Origin: Hypsibius dujardini
Taxonomy: Eukaryota > Tardigrada > Eutardigrada > Parachela > Hypsibiidae
Direction of reading: 5' to 3'
Assembly: GCA_001579985.1 (NCBI GenBank)
Contig: LRSR01008910.1
Span: forward strand, 1 to 33,611
DNA: 33,611 nucleotides
Shown: positions 1 to 10,338 of the stretch, one piece after another
How the letters are laid out: every line of letters begins with the position of its first letter
Position numbering within the stretch: the first letter of the stretch is position 1
Notes under the pieces: model-generated
Databases searched by the model: none
Told to the model about the DNA's origin: nothing
What the model saw: the letters and a program-made list of their open reading frames with translations, nothing else
Made by a program: the position numbers and the translations under genes

Positions 1-1
1 C

Positions 2-47
<46 letters not shown>

Positions 48-50
48 CTT
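1..50. repeat. (CTGT)n microsatellite in an intron
   Basis: Nearly pure CTGT units, decaying to imperfect copies until about 115. It lies in the intron that ends at the acceptor 151-152 of the DUF3504 gene. Its donor is outside the window. Confidence 0.9.
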
Positions 51-152
51 GCCTGCCTACTTGCGTGTGTGCCTCTGTACCGTTCCCACCTATCTGTTAG
101 AATGTCTGTCTGTGCCTTATTTTCGTTGGACTTTATGATGTATTTTCTCCAG

Positions 153-961
153 ATGGAGTGAACATCGATACGGATCTAGTATTCGAACCAACCCGTGAAG
201 CATTCCGCCGCGCTCTTGCTCAAAGTCCGATCCACTCTCCAGAGAAGAAGTTATTCCCTGAGAATTGTTCATCTGGACTGGCCGGTACCGAATGGCTTGG
301 CATTCCCGTCGAGTGCATCAAGGACCTCTATCGATGCGGAGCATTGTCCACTACAACCGCGACCACCCTTCAACGCAAAGTCTGGCTGGAGCTCACGATC
401 TTTTTCCGCGGTGTGCCATGTTGTCCGGACCAGATTTTCTGGAACAAGAACACCTTTAAAATTTCTTCCGGCGACCATGGTGTCAAGTACATTGAACTCA
501 ATCCGGATGTCTATAATCGATATGGATGCAACATTGAGCGTCTCTCTGAACAGGGTAAGGGTTTTCCGCGTAATTTCATACAGTATTAATGCACCAGTAA
601 AATTAACCTTGACTCTTCCTTTTCCAGCTGGGCGAATCATGGTCCAACGAACAGGGTCCCCCTACTGTCCAGTGGCGTCGTTTGAGACCTACCTTCAGGC
701 ATTGAATTCGTCCAATGACAGTCTGTTCGTCCAGCCTCGCCACAGCTTGGAGATGCAGACGGAGTTCTATCGATCCGGTATGGTTCGCGATGCTGTTCGC
801 TACTCATCCGAACCACTGTCCGGCGTGCATTTAGGCCGAATTATGGAAGACCTTGCACAGGCCGCTAAATTACCATTTCATTTCACGGCTCTTAGCGCAG
901 CTGAGGTAAGAACCGACAGCCAGCCAGAAAGATAGAAAGACTGTCTGTTAGGCAGTCAACC

Positions 962-1021
<60 letters not shown>

Positions 1022-2602
1022 TTACAAGCTGGAAGATAAATAAACAGGCAGACTCACGGAGACAGCCACACAGACAGACTCACAGACAGACTCACGGATG
1101 CACTCAGACAATCACACATGTAACAATTCTTGCCTGAACTGCTCTAATCAAGGCTCAATTCTTTCAGTCCATCCTGCCACCCAAGGAATTAGTGCAATCG
1201 TTCAATCACCTTCTGATCATGATGAGAATTCCGATCACTCTTCGAAATCCATGAGCCCAGTGACCCCAAAGGAAGAGCCCTATGACACGCGACCGGCTGG
1301 TGGGGAGAACGACCTGTCCGTTGAAGAATTCAAACAACTCTACACCAGCGGCGTATTCGACCCCGATACGCCAGAAACTCTTCAGGACAAAGTGATGTTC
1401 GAAGTGAACCTTAATTTTGGGCGCATTGCACCATTCCCCAAGAAGCTCAAGCTGTGGAATAAGAACTTCTTTCAAGCCCTAATTGCCGCGGATGGACGGA
1501 AGGTTGTGAAGGTTGGCTCAGCGAGCCGTGAGGGGGACGACACGCCGACTATATACGAAACCAAAGGCAGTCGGCATTGCTCAGTGGCGTCGTATGAAAA
1601 ATATATGAGCCTCCTGTCAAAGTCATCGAAGCTGTTGTGGGCCAAGGCGCTGCCGAAAGGTGAGGGAGACTGGTACAGCCCGGAAGTGTCAGACACGGCG
1701 GATATAGACACATGTTTCGCGAAAATCACAAAGAAAGCGGGATTGTCGAAAACCATCACACAACAGAGTCTGAATGAAGTTACGATTAAAAACTGGTCGG
1801 ACGCGCTGGAGCAGCTTCGGGGTGGTGGAAATGAGGCCAGCACGAGTGCTCCAAATTCAAGTAAGCTCACACAGCCAGATACGGTACGAGACCTATAGAG
1901 TTCTGGCACGGTAGCTAGTCGGAGTGACCAAGAGACAGCCAGCTAGCCAGCCAACATTACAGACACACAGACACACAGACACACAGACACACAGACACAC
2001 AGACACACAGACACTTAAAAACACAGAGAGACAAAAAGAGAGGGAGAGATAAAGAGACAGAAAGGCAGACAGACAGACAAACGGACAGACGGACGGACAG
2101 ACAGACAGACTGATTGACAAGATCTTCCAGAATGAAAGGATAATGCAATTTGGTAGATAATCCAGAACTGGTTTTTGTGTGTGCAGGATCTGGGTCGATT
2201 GGCGAAAAGCCAACTGGTGACGGCAACAGCCGACCGACTGTGAAACGCATTCTGGATTACTATCGAAAGTCCAAGGAATCCGGAAGTGAAAAAAATGAAG
2301 AGCAGCCAGTGACAGCTACGCATTATTCGACACCTGAACCAAGGCAGAGATCCACGGCGCCATTGGATGTTGCCCCGGAAGTTACTAAGGTTCTCAAGAC
2401 TACGCCAACCAAAGAGCCGAAGCGTCCCGTTATTCTGGTTCGACCGCAGATTGTCATTGTCAATAATGGCGATGCGGCGCACCTCGAGCGGTCTGTATTG
2501 AAGCAAATGATCTCTGACGCGTTAGCCAAGGCAGTGGGCTCCGCTGACTGGGAGAGCCAGATGGAGGAGGCCATCACGGCTGCACAAGGTGCGTTTGTCT
2601 TG

Positions 2603-2636
<34 letters not shown>

Positions 2637-3211
2637 GTCTGTTTTTTACTTTTTGTCAGTCAGTCAGTCAGTCTGTTTGTTTGTCTGACTGACTGTATTT
2701 GACATTCCGTTTCTATTTTTTAAATGTTCTCGTGAGCTCTTTCTCGGTAGTTACATAATCGGATGACACTGTAAGGGAAATATCTTTTGCTTTACAGGTG
2801 GTGAACTACTTAAGAAAATCCACTCCGCGCCCGAAGTGTATTCCCATCACAAAGGTACGGGACCGTATCATCGGCCTTGAGGCGTTTATATTTCCGCCAA
2901 TGAAAACGTACTCTTATGAGGAAAATGAGAGCGGAGTATCATGACGCATTTGTATTTTTTCAGGTTCATCCACTTCATTAGCTAATCTGCATTACAACAA
3001 CGAAGCGGACGATGAAAACGACGACACCGCTTCGATGTCCAGCTACGGTTCAGGCAAAATGCGAGGCGGTCTGCGAATTGCAGATATGAACGAAGAACCG
3101 GAAGCGGCTTCTGAGACGTCATCATCCGTCACGGACAAGGCGATGCTCGAGGATGAAACGCACGGTTCACACCGACGAAAGGCGTTCCTACCGGTGAAAC
3201 ATTCGGAATAG
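153..3211 (+). CDS. Protein with two tandem Crypton-derived DUF3504-type domains (5' end outside window)
   Basis: Partial gene. Exons read as 153-554, 628-905, 1168-1860, 2187-2588, 2798-2854 and 2964-3211 (stop TAG). The first exon opens with an acceptor at 151-152, so upstream exons lie outside the window. Two related domains are visible: copy 1 (about 300-905, with PYCPVASFETYLQAL) and copy 2 (about 1320-1790, with RHCSVASYEKYMSLL). Both resemble the QRICH1/ZMYM2/KIAA1958 C-terminal domain, a tyrosine-recombinase fold domesticated from Crypton transposons. The segment where related proteins keep the catalytic HxxR reads FTALSAAE in copy 1 and TQQSLNEVT in copy 2, so both look catalytically dead and are probably DNA- or protein-binding. 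The rest is a disordered, acidic Ser-rich tail. One junction is out of phase: the donor at 906 is phase 0 but exon 1168-1860 needs phase 1 for the copy-2 frame. The family call is good; the role is inferred. Confidence 0.72.
960..1095. repeat. CAGA-type microsatellite in DUF3504-gene intron
   Basis: A pure CAGA block at about 963-1017 is followed by degenerate CAGACTCA/CACAGACAGA units. It is the same class as the CTGT repeats but in the opposite orientation to the transcript, and begins about 55 bp after the donor at 906 (degenerate units start sooner). Confidence 0.85.
1958..2110. repeat. ACACAG / ACAG compound microsatellite in intron
   Basis: ACACAG units (about 1962-2015) grade into AGAG- and ACAG-type units up to about 2110. 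Located inside the intron 1861-2186 of the DUF3504 gene. Confidence 0.85.
2604..2695. repeat. CTGT microsatellite just after a donor site
   Basis: Pure CTGT at about 2605-2636, then GTCAGTCAGT and TTTGTCTG variants. It starts roughly 16 bp after the donor at 2589 in the intron 2589-2797. Confidence 0.85.
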
Positions 3212-4140
3212 AAAGCCAGTCAATCGCCCACCTCGGTTCCATGAAGTAGGAGAGGAAATTGTTTTGCATCTTTCTGTTCTAACTCAGACTAATAATGCAC
3301 CATTTATTTCGTTTCGATCGTATTCCATAAATTTGAGCTTTGACCTCTCAGAGTCCGTTTGTTTTGCTATCTTCGGCTGTATAGTTTATTTGTTATAACT
3401 TTTGGACGCATTTTTCGTTACGAATATTTAATTTAAACACATGGGATACCCAGGATTTGGTACACTGTATTCTACGAAAAATGTGTTAACTACCGTATGC
3501 TAGCGATCTCAAGGGACAGCTAAGCCCCGCCTCCCCCGGTATGGCCCTGCACTCGATTGAACGTTCAATCTGATTCACTCTTCTCTTATTGGCTGATTTC
3601 GTACTCGTTGTGCTCGATTGATTGATTGGACGGACAGTCGTGCTTTTCCGTGTATTTCTCCCTACAGTGGTAATTTGGTGAACGGCACTGTACACGCACG
3701 GCCCGGGTTGGTTAACATTTACGGCTAGGGCAGGAAAGTGTCCCTCGAGATCACGAGCATAAGGTACCAAAAGTAGAGTGCTGCAAGGATGAGCATTATT
3801 CCAAGAAGTCATCCGGTCGTTGTATCTTTTTTAGTTCTCAACGTCTACACCGATGACAAGGAAGGACAGGACAAACGTTTTTTGTTTCATCATATTCTCT
3901 TCGGAGAATCTAGAAAAATTAGAAGCAGTTCTACTGCTAAAAAAACTTACTAGCACAGTACGTGAATACGAGAAAAGATCAGAAAGTCTCACAGACCAAA
4001 GGAGGAATTTATAGGGAAACCAAAGGATAGCTTGAAGCTGCTTTAGCAGCCACCTTTTTCATAATAGACACCAAATAAGCTACGCCGAAAACTGGATCCG
4101 TTGGTCTGGCCGCTGGTTAAAAAGGGTGAGCGATCAGTTC
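3212..4140. other. Intergenic region between DUF3504 gene and CAHS gene
   Basis: Holds the 3' flanks of two convergent genes and one 274-bp inverted-repeat element at 3492-3765. No further coding sequence was recognised; the minus-strand reading at 3486-3812 lies over the element and is not a gene. Confidence 0.6.
3492..3765. mobile_element. MITE-like inverted-repeat element, family A copy 1
   Basis: The ends are imperfect inverted repeats of about 28 bp. The left end reads ACCGTATGCTAGCGATCTCA and the right end, reverse complemented, reads ACCTTATGCTCGTGATCTCG; both continue with AGGGACA or GGGACAC. The interior contains an AAGCCCCGCC block and GATTCACTC. The reverse complement of the element at 31099-31380 has the same terminal and subterminal order, so the two belong to one family in opposite orientations. 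There is no open reading frame of note, so it is non-autonomous. A clear target duplication was not found. Confidence 0.7.
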
Positions 4141-5483
4141 TCAAAAAAGGGACTTTATCTTCTCGCCGAGGCTTTTTTTCTCCTTCCCATCATGGACTTC
4201 AGTGTGTTCGGAGACTGTCGTTCCTCCGCTGACCGTGGTACCTGTAGGAGAGAATATTCGTTAACCAACGTCGCCGAACGAAAGTCGTGAGATTTTTAAA
4301 TTCGTTCCCTCACCAGCAGCGGTGTCCATTTGGACTTGCACATTGGTGGCCATCTTCGACTGCTCTAGCGCGTTCATGGCCAGTTCACGCTCGTGTTCCA
4401 GCTCCTTCTTGGCGTACTTGGCTTCCAAATCCACCTCCCGTTTCTGGCGGTCAATGGCGGATTCTACGAGATCCTTGCGGAATTCCACATCGCGGGCGTG
4501 TTGCTTCTCCAGCTCCTTGCGGATCTTTTCAGCTTCAGCCTGAAAAAAACCATGAGAACCAAACGTCAAGTTAAAGAATTTGATGCTCGAAGAATTCAAT
4601 CAACACAAGAAATCAAGTGGTTACTATAACCACAAATATTTCGGACACAGATGGCGCTGCACGCTTCAGCATTAAAATTAGCTCGACAGAAAAGATCAAA
4701 ATCAATCAATCAATTAACTGACTGAAGTGACAAGCCTTGAATAAAAAAAGTACCTCGGCAGTCTTGCGATATTCCTCAGTCTTCTTCTCAAGGTCCTTGT
4801 CGTGCGCCCGGGCGATGGCGGCCTGCTCGCGTGAGTACTTCTCCTGGTCCTTGAAGGCCTGTTCGCGGGATGCCTGAGATTCGAGGACTTGGGTGGTGGC
4901 GGCAGCTCCGGATATACGTGTGGCAGAGGCTGAAAAAGTCAAAAAAAATTTGACCTCCGAGGCTATTTATCCGAAAACTAAAATCTTAGTTTACTACTTT
5001 CAAGTTTAATTTTAAAAAAATACCATGCGACTAAGAATTTGCTTTGAAATCTTAAAATCAGATAAGAATATCATATTGGTCATCGACCACCTGGACAATT
5101 TGATCAGAAAAAAATCAATGTGCTTCGATATGCAATCGAACGTACGTTCCATAAAAAAAATTAAATGCATGCGTTCAAAAACTTAAATTTTCATGAAACA
5201 AATCGATCAGAACAAAACGAAAACGGGATAAAATGTTGAAGAGCTCTCAAAACGAGTCTTCCTTTCACGCACCTGTAAAGCCCTCCCCAACAATCTCCTG
5301 TGCCAGGCCAGCGGCACCCGTTGAAATGATCGGCGGCAGAGGATTCACCATCGGAGCGCGGATCTCAGTGTGGGTGTAGTTGGTGGTCTTCTCGGCGGAT
5401 GCGGACGCGGATCCCTCGACACGACGATCTCCTCCGTAGACGACTTCCGTCCGCTCAACCTTCTTCTCATATTGCTGCGACAT
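4141..5483 (-). CDS. CAHS: Cytosolic abundant heat-soluble (CAHS) protein
   Basis: Exons in transcript order: 5483-5273, 4929-4754, 4539-4314, 4241-4141. Intron phases are 1, 0 and 1, all joins are in frame, and the product is 237 residues, the usual CAHS size. Residues 1-70 are the disordered N-terminal arm with the conserved [17 protein letters not shown] segment, followed by the [11 protein letters not shown] join. Residues about 90-195 form the long charged helix with family signatures such as [20 protein letters not shown] and [13 protein letters not shown]. The C-terminus has [10 protein letters not shown] and ends KSLF. CAHS proteins are cytoplasmic, largely disordered and heat soluble; they form fibres or gels on water loss and support desiccation tolerance. 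Start chosen at the first ATG (5483-5481), which gives the typical [13 protein letters not shown] opening. No other CAHS paralogue is in the window. The family call is very secure; which paralogue it is cannot be settled here. Confidence 0.97.
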
Positions 5484-5616
5484 GGCTGTGGTGTGAGTTT
5501 GCGGTTCTGTATACTTCCTTCGGGAACAAAATAATCAATATCAGGACACGAACTTTGCAAAGAAATTTTCAGTGCGAGAAAGTTAGAATGATGCCGAGAG
5601 ACTGTTCAGCGCGGCT

Positions 5617-5623
5617 CTATATG
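5617..5623 (-). promoter_or_regulatory. Candidate TATA box of the CAHS gene
   Basis: Read on the minus strand, the sequence is CTACATATAGAG, about 135 bp upstream of the CAHS start codon. That leaves room for a 5' UTR of roughly 100 bases. It is only a positional and sequence match. Confidence 0.3.
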
Positions 5624-6114
5624 TAGGCGAAATTTCCCAGTTGACGTGCGAAATTCCACGAGTGGAAAAACCCCAGCGGAAAATCCAAGCCACGCCTGTC
5701 GGGGCCGGTTTAATGGCATTGTGCAGTGCTGATTGGTAGAAATGCGACAGATGAGTCATACCGGAGCTTCGGATTGGCTAATTTTAGTCCACGCATCAAC
5801 CGGTTATTCCTGCAACGGTATTTACCGCTCTTTCCCGATAAAATTCTGTGGAATGTACAGTACAGGATTTCCGCAGAGGCACAGACATGATGATGAGGGA
5901 TGGAGATTGCGCAGTGACAATTTATGCAAGTAGTATAAATTCACTGGACTTTGTGCCGAGGTGTGAGTAGGTTTTTCGCTTGACTTTGTCCAGCTATGGG
6001 ACAAATCCTACGACATAAGGGAAAGCAAATTCGTTGTTATTGATGGGATTGGTAGTCTCTAAGACTTCAAGGGGCGGAAATGCAGTAACACCCTAGTTAC
6101 GTAAATTTACTATA

Positions 6115-6250
6115 CTGTACTGTCGCGACCAATTGGTGCTGCTTTTTAGATCCACCGTATATTATGACTGTAGTGAAGCACAGTATGTGCAGTCATAATA
6201 TACGGGTGGATTTGAAAATCAGCACCAATTGGACGCGACCGTGCAGTACT
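6115..6250. mobile_element. Short palindromic (hairpin) element
   Basis: Arms 6115-6170 and 6190-6250 are near-complete inverted repeats sharing CCAATTGGTGCTG, a GATCCACC / AATCCACCC pair and GTATATTATGACTG, with a loop of about 19 bp. The structure fits a foldback MITE. There is no coding content. Confidence 0.7.
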
Positions 6251-6650
6251 GTTTGTGATGTAGAATACCGAGCCGGTTCGTAATCAAAACCAGAACGACG
6301 ATGACGAGTGGCGACTTGGATGTATTAATAGTTTCGTTGATATAAGTTTAACAGACATTTTGATTTGAATGGCTCAAAAATGGACTTTTTATTTTAAATA
6401 AAATATACTGCTAATTTATCAAAAGTTACAAAAATAGAAATCAATATTTAAAGGCCAATGCTTATTTAAAACCATTAAATATATCTTAAATATAAGGATA
6501 TAATTTATTTTAAGTCTTATTTAAATACTGAAAATGTGGATTTGCATGAAAAGTTTTTTATTTAAATAAACTTTGACGGTTATATAAATATATTTTATTA
6601 TATAATATATATCTAATATTTTATTGCACTTTAAACGCGTTATTTGAATA

Positions 6651-7008
6651 ATACTATGAGGGAAGGGCTCTGGAATGGGCCACTTGGCTTTCCTTACCCT
6701 GCAGTGGAGCACCGGGTGGCAGAGGGCGTTCTGTCGCAAATTTATCCAAAACAGACGAGTCACTGCTTAGTCAGCGACATTTATAGTGAGATTTTTCCAA
6801 CTGTCCAATTATTTCGTTTTTTAAACATGTTCCCACAACTTGTTTTCATATCTGATACGCGTTCCACCGGGGTTATCAATTATTATCTGTCGTTTAAGAT
6901 TTTGATGATAGCTAAGACCTGTCTGGAAGTTCTGATTCCAGGGTGGCCCATTCCAGAACCCAGAAACTCAAGTGGCCCATTCCAGAACCCTTTCCTCACA
7001 CTGTATTA
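6651..7008. mobile_element. MITE-like element with about 35-bp terminal inverted repeats
   Basis: The left end is TATGAGGGAAGGGCTCTGGA followed by ATGGGCCACTTG. The right end reverse complemented is CAGTGTGAGGAAAGGGTTCT followed by GGAATGGGCCACTTG. A second copy of the GGCCCATTCCAGAACCC motif sits just inside the right end. A CAGTG-type terminus resembles hAT elements, but no clean 8-bp duplication is visible. Confidence 0.65.
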
Positions 7009-7031
7009 ATAAGAAGTCATACTGCGAACAG

Positions 7032-7212
7032 TACCAAGCAAACGCTTTGGGTTGAATCACTACATGGGTTGAATTAGTCGGGTGGCGGAGGGCGCCACGA
7101 GTGTAAATTGTAAACAACACTCATTCAGCTTCACACACACCGCCTGCGGCGCCCTCCGCCACCCGACTGATTCAACCCATGTAGTGATTCAACCCAAAGC
7201 GTTTGCCTGGTA
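7032..7212. mobile_element. Near-perfect 65-bp-arm palindromic element
   Basis: Arms 7032-7096 and 7148-7212 are inverted copies with only about two mismatches, running from TACCAAGCAAACGCTTTGGG inward to GTCGGGTGGCGGAGGGCGCC. They flank a 51-bp spacer. The very low divergence between arms points to a recent insertion or arm homogenisation. Confidence 0.8.
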
Positions 7213-7835
7213 TCGTAAGAAATTTGTGAATGAGCTCAAGGGGAATGAACCTCTCTTCATTCATCGTGATTCATCCATTGTCATTCATTCAACCGCAGGT
7301 GTGCAAAAGTACGCATAACGTGACGTGAGAAAAAAACAACGCGATCCACTCCACACAATTCAAACCTTTGTACTGTCTGCAAGCCTGCCAACTCGTGCTG
7401 CACGAACCACGGAACCACCGTTGTCTAAGGAACGGAAATCGAGTGATCCACTGACTGATTGATTTTAATTGCGCAAAGATAACACACAGATCGTCGCTTG
7501 ATTGCACGCTTGACATAACGTAATGAGAACAACGGATCGGTGCAGGAACATGTAGTTGATTGATTGATTGATTTGAATCACATCCAGTCCAACTTGATTT
7601 CTGTTAAATCAATTCCACACGTTCATTCGTTTGCGCTTAGTCGCACGCTGTCGTGACTCCTCCAACATAACGAAGCAGATGGCTGGAAACGGAATCGCCG
7701 GTTCCTTTCTCATGCGGAATCCGAATTAATTTCTGCGGTGCATGCTGCTCCCTATTTGTTCTTAACTATGTTGATCTCCAAGTCTGTACATTAATAAGAC
7801 GTCCCCTTCCGCAGTGAGGCGAAACTGCCTCCGAC

Positions 7836-10290
7836 ATGAAGGCGCTTGCCCTCGGAGGATGTCTGTTTATCGTCGCGGTTGTGTTCGTCTTCAGCTATTA
7901 CGGCCCGTGGACGCTCCCGCAGCCGCAGGAAACACCGGACAATTCCCTGCTGGATCCGCACGAAGTAGCGCTCGCTCAGGTGCGTGATGCGCCCAGATTA
8001 ATAACGAGGTTGCTGTGCATTACTGTGAAATATGATCTATTCAGTGTCGTCAATGATGAAAATTCTCAGGGCTTGAATTGAGAGTCACTTGAGGAGACAA
8101 TCTGTCGACAGATCGATTGATTTGAGAGCTTGCGAATTTCGCCACTTTATTGTCTCGTTGGACGACTGATTGATTGATTAACTTACTCAAACCTTGCAGT
8201 TGTTGATTCAGTTATTAGAGTTGCTTGAAAACCTGTTGGAAATTACGTAAAATATAAAATAAAAATTTAAATTTGCAGTCACGTACTTGTTTATTTGTTT
8301 TATTTGGGAAATGCGAGTAAGCTTTTAAGTATCCCATTATTTATATATTTAAATTTGGAACTCTAATTAAAAAAACGCTCTACTGTTGAATATCGATATG
8401 CTTTTTTGTGTGGCAATAAATGAAATTATTATCCAAAAATAATAATTTGGATTCCGACAGGTGGACGCAGCCAATCTCTACGCGCACCTCCACGAGCTCC
8501 TCCGCATCAAGCGCAGTGTCCTCCAGCAGCTCCGAGACCTGGAGCAGAAATGCTCGGCTGCCTCGTTGGAAGTCAACGAATTGGTCCGTCGTGCCGACGA
8601 AATCAGGACGGACATTGTCAAGCTCAACGCCAGTGTCATCTTCCTGAGGACGTCCAACAAGTATCAGGAGCTGGCTCAGGACGAACTGAAGCGGCAGATG
8701 TCGCCGAAAGTTATGCCGCCACTGCGATTGACGGCCGCTTCCGGGGACGAGGAGTTGATTCTACCACCGCCGAGGAGATCGGACGCCTGCACGATGGAGA
8801 GGTGCTTCGACTACGGAAGATGTCCTTTAACCTCCGGCTTCCCGGTCTACGTGGAGACATTGACTCTTTCCGGCTGTGCAGACGATCTAATCTCCAAACT
8901 AGCAAAAGCGGTAGAGGCATCCACGTACGTTAGCTCGAGTCCAGCTCATGCGTGCATTTTTGTTGGATTTGTGTGTAAGCCGGAAGATGTGGAGCGGCTG
9001 AGGACTTCCGAGAACTGGCGCGGCGATGGGCGGAATTTTTTGCTTTTTCTCGGCGGAGGAGTCATCTTGAACGGGAACGGAACTGGACGGGCGATGGTGT
9101 TGGGAGTGGAATTCGAAGATTTTCGACGCGGTTTCCATGTGCAAGGGATTTTGAATGATGATTTGCCGGATCTGACGTTATCACCGTTCTTACTTCCTCT
9201 GATGGTTTGTCTCACTGCTTTTTTTCTGTATTTTATATCGCCGTGCCGTTTGATTTGAGTTTTTGTAAAAGCATGTGATCTCCTTTTCAGACACCGGCTC
9301 ATCGCAAGCGTCTCCTCTTCTTCGACGGGGAATACCGGGGCACTTCCACCAGCACTGGCGCATCCGATCGGGGCAGCATTGTGCAAAATCTCCTCGACTT
9401 GAAGAAATTCGGCTCAAACGGTGACATTGACATTACATTCAGTTGCAACGAGACCACGTCGACTCTACCTCCCGCCTGCCGCAGCAATACGTGGTGCCTC
9501 TGTGGCTCAACAGCCGCCTTGGAAAAAGCTCTCGTAGAGTCCACCTTCTCTCTCATCATCTGGAACGGTGGAATGGATCCCACTGGCGTCTCGCGGGTTC
9601 TTCTCGGACTAAAAAACGGTGCCATTCCCGTTGTCCTCGGAAAACCTATTCTCCCACTCAGCGAAAACATTGACTGGCTCAGGGCGACCATCCAACTGCC
9701 TCGAGCTCGCGTTACTGAGCTCTACCACATCCTTCATTCTCTGCGGGACGAAGACATTCTAGCATACCGCAGCCAAGGTCGCCGACTATGGCAGACCTAC
9801 TTTTCGACGCCGTCCGCGTTTGTTGATGCTGTTCTCGATACCATTCGGCTTCGGCTAAACATTGCGGCGTTGCCGCTCCGGGCCACTCCCATCGGGAGCT
9901 TTTACAATTACACGTCCGTTTGGCGCGAGACCTTAACCGCGGAGGAAGAGAATGTCGGTCCGGTGGAGCTGCCGCATGCTTCCGACACATATCAGCGCAA
10001 TTACACGTCGACGACGATGGATGCCTACCGGTCGTGGAACGACCGGTTCGACGTGAAGTCCATGCTTCCGACCTCCCCATTTGCGCCGATCCTGCCAGGC
10101 GACGCGCAGTTTCGCGGGTCGCAGTTTGGATTCCGGCCGATCGGCGGCGGGACGGGTGGAACGGGTGTGGAATTTAGTGTGGCCATTGGTGGCAATCAGC
10201 CACGTGAGCAGTTTACTGGTACGCAGTTGCTCAGATAGCCAGGCAGGCCGACAGACATGCAGACAGACAGACAGATATGCAGACAAACAA

Positions 10291-10338
<48 letters not shown>

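Larger units (their letters stand above)
5484..7835. other. Intergenic region between CAHS and EXTL3
   Basis: No gene recognised. It holds the CAHS promoter side, an AT-rich stretch (about 6340-6640), three separate palindromic elements (6115-6250, 6651-7008, 7032-7212) and ATTG/GATTGATTGA-rich sequence near 7450-7580. A pyrimidine-rich CCCCTTCCGCAG ending at 7814 may be the acceptor of a 5' UTR intron of the EXTL3 gene. Confidence 0.6.

Noticed and set aside
1893-2250. Open frames reading CLSVCLSV on the minus strand
   Set aside because: They are translations of ACAG/ACAC microsatellites inside an intron; the same applies at 10196-10462, 12903-13223, 16592-17021, 21066-21520 and 25850-26018.
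7032-7212. tRNA or other structured RNA gene in the palindrome
   Set aside because: A simple two-arm hairpin with no cloverleaf, anticodon arm or polymerase III box pattern that I can recognise.
8550-9386. Overlapping frames on both strands inside EXTL3 exon 2
   Set aside because: The EXTL3 frame shows clear family similarity; the others have no recognisable content.
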